From Cyanosarcina radialis HA8281-LM2 (GTDB lineage Bacteria; Cyanobacteriota; Cyanobacteriia; Cyanobacteriales; CCAP-1448), in contig JAHHHA010000021.1 of NCBI GenBank assembly GCA_019359615.1, forward strand, positions 46,045 to 110,044: a DNA stretch of 64,000 bases, in the 5' to 3' direction. Numbering within the stretch: the stretch's first letter is position 1; each line of letters begins with the position of its first letter. Position numbers and translations under genes: made by a program. The notes below the pieces were generated by a model, which saw nothing but the letters and a program-made list of their open reading frames with translations, was not told the DNA's origin and did not search any database. Shown here piece by piece: positions 60,682 through 64,000 of this stretch.

Positions 60682-60906
60682 TTATTGTGGCGATCGCCAG
60701 CTAGCTCTAGAGGCATGACGATCGGGTTTGTTGGTTTTGGCTGGCGCTCTACTCAAAAGAGGCATCTGTTTGAGTACGGTTTTCAACCATTCTTGGTAAG
60801 ATTGAGGACTATCGATCGTTACGAGGAAACTCGGCGGCACAACTGGAATTATCTCTTTCGGTCGCGAACTCTGAAAATCTTAGTTTTGTAAGCCCTCTTG
60901 CTACTC

Positions 60907-61794
60907 ATGACTGACGTTCAAACTCCAATCGATCCAGCTACCAGCGATACTTTGCTAGAGGCTCTAGCCGAACAGAAGGCGCAGCAAACCTTCAATCCTA
61001 ACGACGAAGGACTGCTGCGGCAAATGGTCGAGTGTTTGGGAGATTCGCGGGGAGTGGTGCGACTGCGATTTGCTGAGATGTTAGGGGAAATTGGCGCTCC
61101 TGCTACTCCAGTTTTATTAGAGGCTTTAGCAGAGCATCCTAATGTGGTGGTGCGGCGAGCAGCAGCTAAAACTTTGACCTTGATCGCTCCGCCGGAAGCT
61201 GTTCCTAATTTGATCCACGCTCTGTTAAATGACGAAGATACAGTAGTCAAAGGCTCATCGGTGGGCGCTCTAGCCAGAATTGGCGAGGCGGCTGTGCTGT
61301 CGCTGCTGGAAATTTTAAGGTCGCCAGATCTACCGGAAAGCACTAAAGGACACGCAGCTTGGGCCTTGGCGTTTATCGGTTCTGACGCGAAGGAGTATTT
61401 GTATCGAGAAATCAAATCTGACTCAGCCGAGGTGCGCGGCGCTGTGGTGGGAGCTATAGCTAAAGTCGCCCAAGAAAACCCCGATGAAGGGCCAGCATTT
61501 CAGTTGTTGCTCGATGCTCTCGCCGATCCATCGGAAAACGTTCGCGCCGAAGCGGCATCTGGTTTGGGCAATCTGGGTTATAAACCAGCAATTCCCCACC
61601 TCGTCAAATTGCTGGCTCATTTCCAAGGAGAAACGCGCAAGTCAGCGGCACTATCGTTGATGAAAATCGGCGATCGATCGGCTATAGCTCCTCTAGAAGC
61701 AGCCCAATCTCTAGAAATGGAAACTAATGTTAAAGTAGCGCTCCAATTAGCTATTTCTCAACTTTCTAAAAAGCCAGCCGAAGACGATTGGTAG
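60907..61794 (+). CDS. HEAT-repeat protein (phycobilisome-lyase-like)
   Basis: 295 aa from ATG 60907; an earlier in-frame TTG at 60898 is rejected. About seven HEAT units: VVRLRFAEMLGEIGAPATPVLLEAL, VVVRRAAAKTLTLIAPPEAVPNLIHAL, TVVKGSSVGALARIGEAAVLSLLE and so on. The family (PBS lyase HEAT, CpcE-like) includes bilin lyases and Nblb-like proteins, but no partner CpcF-like gene is nearby, so a general helical scaffold is as likely. The last 16 codons are duplicated at 62863-62916 (see direct repeat). Confidence 0.85.
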   Translation: MTDVQTPIDPATSDTLLEALAEQKAQQTFNPNDEGLLRQMVECLGDSRGVVRLRFAEMLGEIGAPATPVLLEALAEHPNVVVRRAAAKTLTLIAPPEAVPNLIHALLNDEDTVVKGSSVGALARIGEAAVLSLLEILRSPDLPESTKGHAAWALAFIGSDAKEYLYREIKSDSAEVRGAVVGAIAKVAQENPDEGPAFQLLLDALADPSENVRAEAASGLGNLGYKPAIPHLVKLLAHFQGETRKSAALSLMKIGDRSAIAPLEAAQSLEMETNVKVALQLAISQLSKKPAEDDW

Positions 61795-61797
61795 GTC
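61744..61797 (+). repeat. Direct repeat of HEAT-gene 3' end, left copy
   Basis: Encodes LAISQLSKKPAEDDW-stop at the end of the HEAT gene. 51 of 54 bases match the right copy at 62863-62916. The two copies are 1119 bp apart and flank an R1 repeat plus the MntA/HepT pair. Confidence 0.85.
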
Positions 61798-61909
61798 GAT
61801 ACTAATTATTCAACTTCCGATCGGAGAGGGTAAGCTAGATTACGGGCCGTGCTTTCCCGAGCGGAGATGGGGGTTATACAAAATCCGGTTTTTAAAAGCA
61901 TGAATCTAG

Positions 61910-61990
61910 CCCTCACCCCCAACCCCTCTCCCTTGGGAGAGGGGAGCCGCAGGCTCCTTTGAGGGTAAACCAACCTTTGCTAAGCGGATT
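61910..61990. repeat. R1-type palindromic repeat
   Basis: GCCCTCACCCCCAACCCCTC, TCCCTTGGGAGAGGGG hairpin, GGCTCCTTTGAGGG, and then TTTGCTAAGCGGATTTAGTA, as in the 38021 copy. It ends next to the MntA ATG at 61998. Confidence 0.8.
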
Positions 61991-61997
61991 TAGTATT

Positions 61998-62291
61998 ATG
62001 AAAACTGTGGAGGAGATCGAGCAATGGCTCGTGCAGCATAAGTCGCTGTTGCAAGAACGTTACAAAGTCATAGAACTAGGCATTTTCGGCTCCTACGTTC
62101 GCAGAGAGCAGACCGAAACTAGCGATGTTGACGTGTTGGTAGAATTTTCTGAGATCCCAAGCTTGTTGAAGTTCGTTAATTTAGAGAACTATCTCAGCGA
62201 CAACTTGGGAGTCAAGGTCGATTTGGTACATAAGAGCGGATTGAAACCTCGAATTGGAGAGCGAATTTTGGCAGAGGCAATCTACCTGTGA
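61998..62291 (+). CDS. mntA: MNT-domain nucleotidyltransferase antitoxin (MntA)
   Basis: 97 aa from ATG 61998. Minimal nucleotidyltransferase: [21 protein letters not shown] matches the GSx10DxD active site. In MntA/HepT (type VII) systems MntA AMPylates and inactivates HepT. The last four bases overlap hepT. Small, single domain; the start is preceded by the R1 repeat, so the native promoter may have been replaced. Confidence 0.9.
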   Translation: MKTVEEIEQWLVQHKSLLQERYKVIELGIFGSYVRREQTETSDVDVLVEFSEIPSLLKFVNLENYLSDNLGVKVDLVHKSGLKPRIGERILAEAIYL

Positions 62292-62644
62292 CCAAGCGAC
62301 AAGTGGAGGATTATTTACAAGATATTTTGGATGCAGTTGCAGCGATCGAGCAATTTACGGCAGGAATTGAGTTTGCAGCTTTCTCCCAAAATTTAGAGAA
62401 GGTATTTGCCGTTTCAAGAGCGATCGAAATTATTGGCGAAGCCGTCAAGCGAATACCCGATCCAGTAAGAAGCCAATATCCCGATATTCCCTGGAGAGAT
62501 ATTGCCGGAACGCGAGATAAGCTGATTCATGATTATTTCAACACAGATGTCGCAATTATCTGGAAAGCAGTTCGAGAAGATGTTCCACAGTTGAAGGTAA
62601 TGATATCTAGAGTTTTGGAGAATTTGAAAGCCTCGCCTGAGTGA
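62288..62644 (+). CDS. hepT: HepT-family RNase toxin
   Basis: 118 aa from GTG 62288 overlapping the mntA stop (GTGA). HEPN domain with the RNase motif RDKLIHDYF (R-x4-H plus Tyr target of AMPylation). Helical pattern [14 protein letters not shown] ... [14 protein letters not shown] is typical of DUF86/HepT. It is expected to cleave RNA when free of MntA. With mntA it forms a self-contained module flanked by a 54-bp direct repeat. Confidence 0.9.
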   Translation: MTKRQVEDYLQDILDAVAAIEQFTAGIEFAAFSQNLEKVFAVSRAIEIIGEAVKRIPDPVRSQYPDIPWRDIAGTRDKLIHDYFNTDVAIIWKAVREDVPQLKVMISRVLENLKASPE

Positions 62645-62862
62645 AAAGAGTCGTTCGGAAAATGAAAACCGAGCAAAAAGTTTGCTAGAGATAGTTAACC
62701 AGATTTGGCTGGCTCCCCTGGATATGGCTACCGATCGATAGTCTTAACTCCGGTTCATATTTAATTGTCATAAGCGATAATTTAACGTGGAGGCTGAGAT
62801 CGATCGAGCGTATCGGTGGTATCGAGAGCGTAATTCTGATTTTGCCGATCGCTGGTTTCATC

Positions 62863-62916
62863 GAATTAGCCATTTCTCAACTTTCTAAAAAGCCAGCCGA
62901 AGACGATTGGTAAGTC
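62863..62916 (+). repeat. Direct repeat of HEAT-gene 3' end, right copy
   Basis: Reads LAISQLSKKPAEDDW-stop in frame without the rest of a HEAT protein. The region 62645-62862 before it has no gene I can support. Confidence 0.8.
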
Positions 62917-62956
62917 AATTGTTGATTTTCCAGGTTTACTTGAAGTTTAGCTAGGG

Positions 62957-63781
62957 ATGAAACTGCTTTTTTTCCCATTTATTAGGTTCAGTAAATCTCA
63001 ACTCGAACGACGTTTAGCTGGGAAAACCGTCCTTATTACCGGAGCGAGTTATGGCATTGGCGAATCTCTGGTGGAAATCCTCGCCGAGACGCAGGCACGT
63101 TTACTTCTAGTAGCGCGTACCGCCGAGAAACTAGAGATCCTCAAACAGAAAGTTGAAGCTAAAGGGGGGCAAGCCGATATTTTCCCCTGCGATCTAAGGA
63201 ATCCCGCAGAAGTTCGATCGCTGTTGGAATCGTTACAACAACTTCCGGATGGCATCGACATTGTGGTTAATAATGCCGGAAAATCGATCCGACGATCGAT
63301 CTTCGACTCTCTCGATCGCCTGCATGACTTTACCCGCACGATGAATCTGAATTATTTCGGCCCGGTGCAACTGATGTTGGCTCTCATCCCCACCTTAGTG
63401 GCGCGACGGGGACACGTAATTAATATCTCAGCGGTCAACGTGCTGCTAGTTCCAGCGCCCAAGTGGGCAGCCTATCAAGCCTCCAAAACAGCGTTCGACC
63501 AATGGTTTCGCAGCGTCGGATTGGAATTGAACGCGCGGGGAATCAGTACGACCTCGATCTATTTGCCGCTGGTTCGCACCAGGATGATAGAACCGACCGA
63601 GGCTTATCGCCACGCCCCGGCAATGAAACCCGAAGAGGCCGCCCAACTCATTTGCCACGCCATTATTTCCCGCAGGCGTATTTACGCCCCTTGGTGGCTG
63701 ATGTTGGGTCAACTAGCATCCGTGCTTTTGCGTTGGGTGTGGGAAGTCGGTGCGATCGGGTATTTACAACGAAAACGCTAG
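62957..63781 (+). CDS. Short-chain dehydrogenase/reductase (SDR)
   Basis: 274 aa with a hydrophobic N-terminus (LLFFPFIRFSKSQ). NAD(P) motif TGASYGIGESL, NNAGKS for the structural Asn, and catalytic Ser in INISAVNVLL with Tyr-x3-Lys in AAYQASKTAF. Classical SDR, possibly acting on lipid or steroid-like substrates given the N- and C-terminal hydrophobic stretches (WWLMLGQLASVLLRWVWEVG). Substrate unknown. Single gene. Confidence 0.9.
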   Translation: MKLLFFPFIRFSKSQLERRLAGKTVLITGASYGIGESLVEILAETQARLLLVARTAEKLEILKQKVEAKGGQADIFPCDLRNPAEVRSLLESLQQLPDGIDIVVNNAGKSIRRSIFDSLDRLHDFTRTMNLNYFGPVQLMLALIPTLVARRGHVINISAVNVLLVPAPKWAAYQASKTAFDQWFRSVGLELNARGISTTSIYLPLVRTRMIEPTEAYRHAPAMKPEEAAQLICHAIISRRRIYAPWWLMLGQLASVLLRWVWEVGAIGYLQRKR

Positions 63782-64000
63782 AAAATGATGTTTGCATACC
63801 TCGCCCCTTGTGGCAGCCATACCATCGATCGTGGTGGCGGTGCGTTACGCTACGCTAACACACCCTACTAGTTAACCCGCCCCTTGTATCTTAAACACAG
63901 ATAGGCGAACGAGGGTTAAGGCGATCGCTAAAAGTGACTCAAGACCCAAAGCCAGTGGAGAATAAAAGCTAGAACATCAGCATTGGTGAAGTTGCCCCGC

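Noticed and set aside
60688..60876. Minus-strand frame reading PPSFLVTIDSPQSYQEWLKT
   Set aside because: Protein-like in composition but bounded by a stop upstream without a start signal, and not recognisable. Could be a remnant, but support is too weak.
63928..64000. Minus-strand open frame at the window end (NADVLAFILHWLWVLSHF-stop)
   Set aside because: Only 24 codons are visible. It may be the C-terminus of a membrane protein entering from beyond the window, but this cannot be judged.
1..64000. CRISPR arrays, rRNA and tRNA genes
   Set aside because: No regularly spaced identical repeats with unique spacers were seen outside coding repeats, and no tRNA-like cloverleaf or rRNA sequence was recognised by eye; a tRNA scan would be decisive.

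Overview
The window is cyanobacterial chromosome. It carries psbA, a Rieske protein, acsF, a biliverdin-forming heme oxygenase and the five-subunit Hox bidirectional hydrogenase. GCGATCGC (HIP1-like) octamers and short tandem repeats of the GAACTCCT, CCCATGCC and CAATTCG types are abundant. I saw no rRNA, convincing tRNA or CRISPR array.

Layout. 0-6.2 kb: the 3' part of an IS200/IS605-type tnpB with its right end, a filamentous-haemagglutinin-like secreted protein, a small unknown protein with a strong terminator, and an unknown soluble/membrane gene pair. 6.4-9.7 kb: dxs and ispH of the MEP isoprenoid pathway. 9.9-13.5 kb: an MFS exporter, three small cyanobacterial proteins and a chimeric sigma-factor-like ORF. 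13.9-54.1 kb: an unusually complete low-oxygen supercluster. 54.7-63.8 kb: hsp20, a histidine kinase, an anion/amino-acid symporter, TPR and HEAT proteins, a MntA/HepT toxin-antitoxin pair and an SDR enzyme.

The supercluster holds ppsA, hoxE, hoxF, a ChlR-like regulator, acsF-orf-ho-hemN-hcp, a micro-oxic psbA, a second Rieske gene, hoxUYH, hoxW, hypAB, an alcohol dehydrogenase, a dual-specificity-type phosphatase, a CheY-like protein, a giant hybrid kinase, hypF, hypC, nifJ, a dihydroorotate-dehydrogenase-like gene, pfkA, hypD and hypE. Together these encode glycolytic flux, ferredoxin-dependent pyruvate oxidation, H2 metabolism with hydrogenase maturation, O2-tolerant-to-O2-poor pigment synthesis, and a D1 variant carrying the residues associated with micro-oxic growth (Ala80, Leu158, Ala286).

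Two cis-regulatory patterns tie the cluster together. Element M1 (CCAA, then two GTAACT copies exactly 20 bp apart, then CTTGT) lies upstream of acsF, psbA and the DUF2892-Rieske pair with identical spacing. Element M2 (CTCACAAnTTyCTCAA, an 11-bp direct repeat, with a TAnnnT-like -10 exactly 15 bp after the second CTCA) lies upstream of ppsA, hoxF, hoxU, hoxW, nifJ, the dihydroorotate-dehydrogenase-like gene and the phosphatase gene. I read these as two regulons: photosystem/pigment genes, probably under the ChlR-like activator, and fermentation/hydrogen genes under an unknown OmpR/PhoB-type activator.

The cluster is riddled with dispersed repeats. Two inverted copies of a 335-bp element with terminal inverted repeats lie about 37 kb apart around most of it. 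Several repeats are carried in frame inside hypF and nifJ and in linkers or tails of other proteins.
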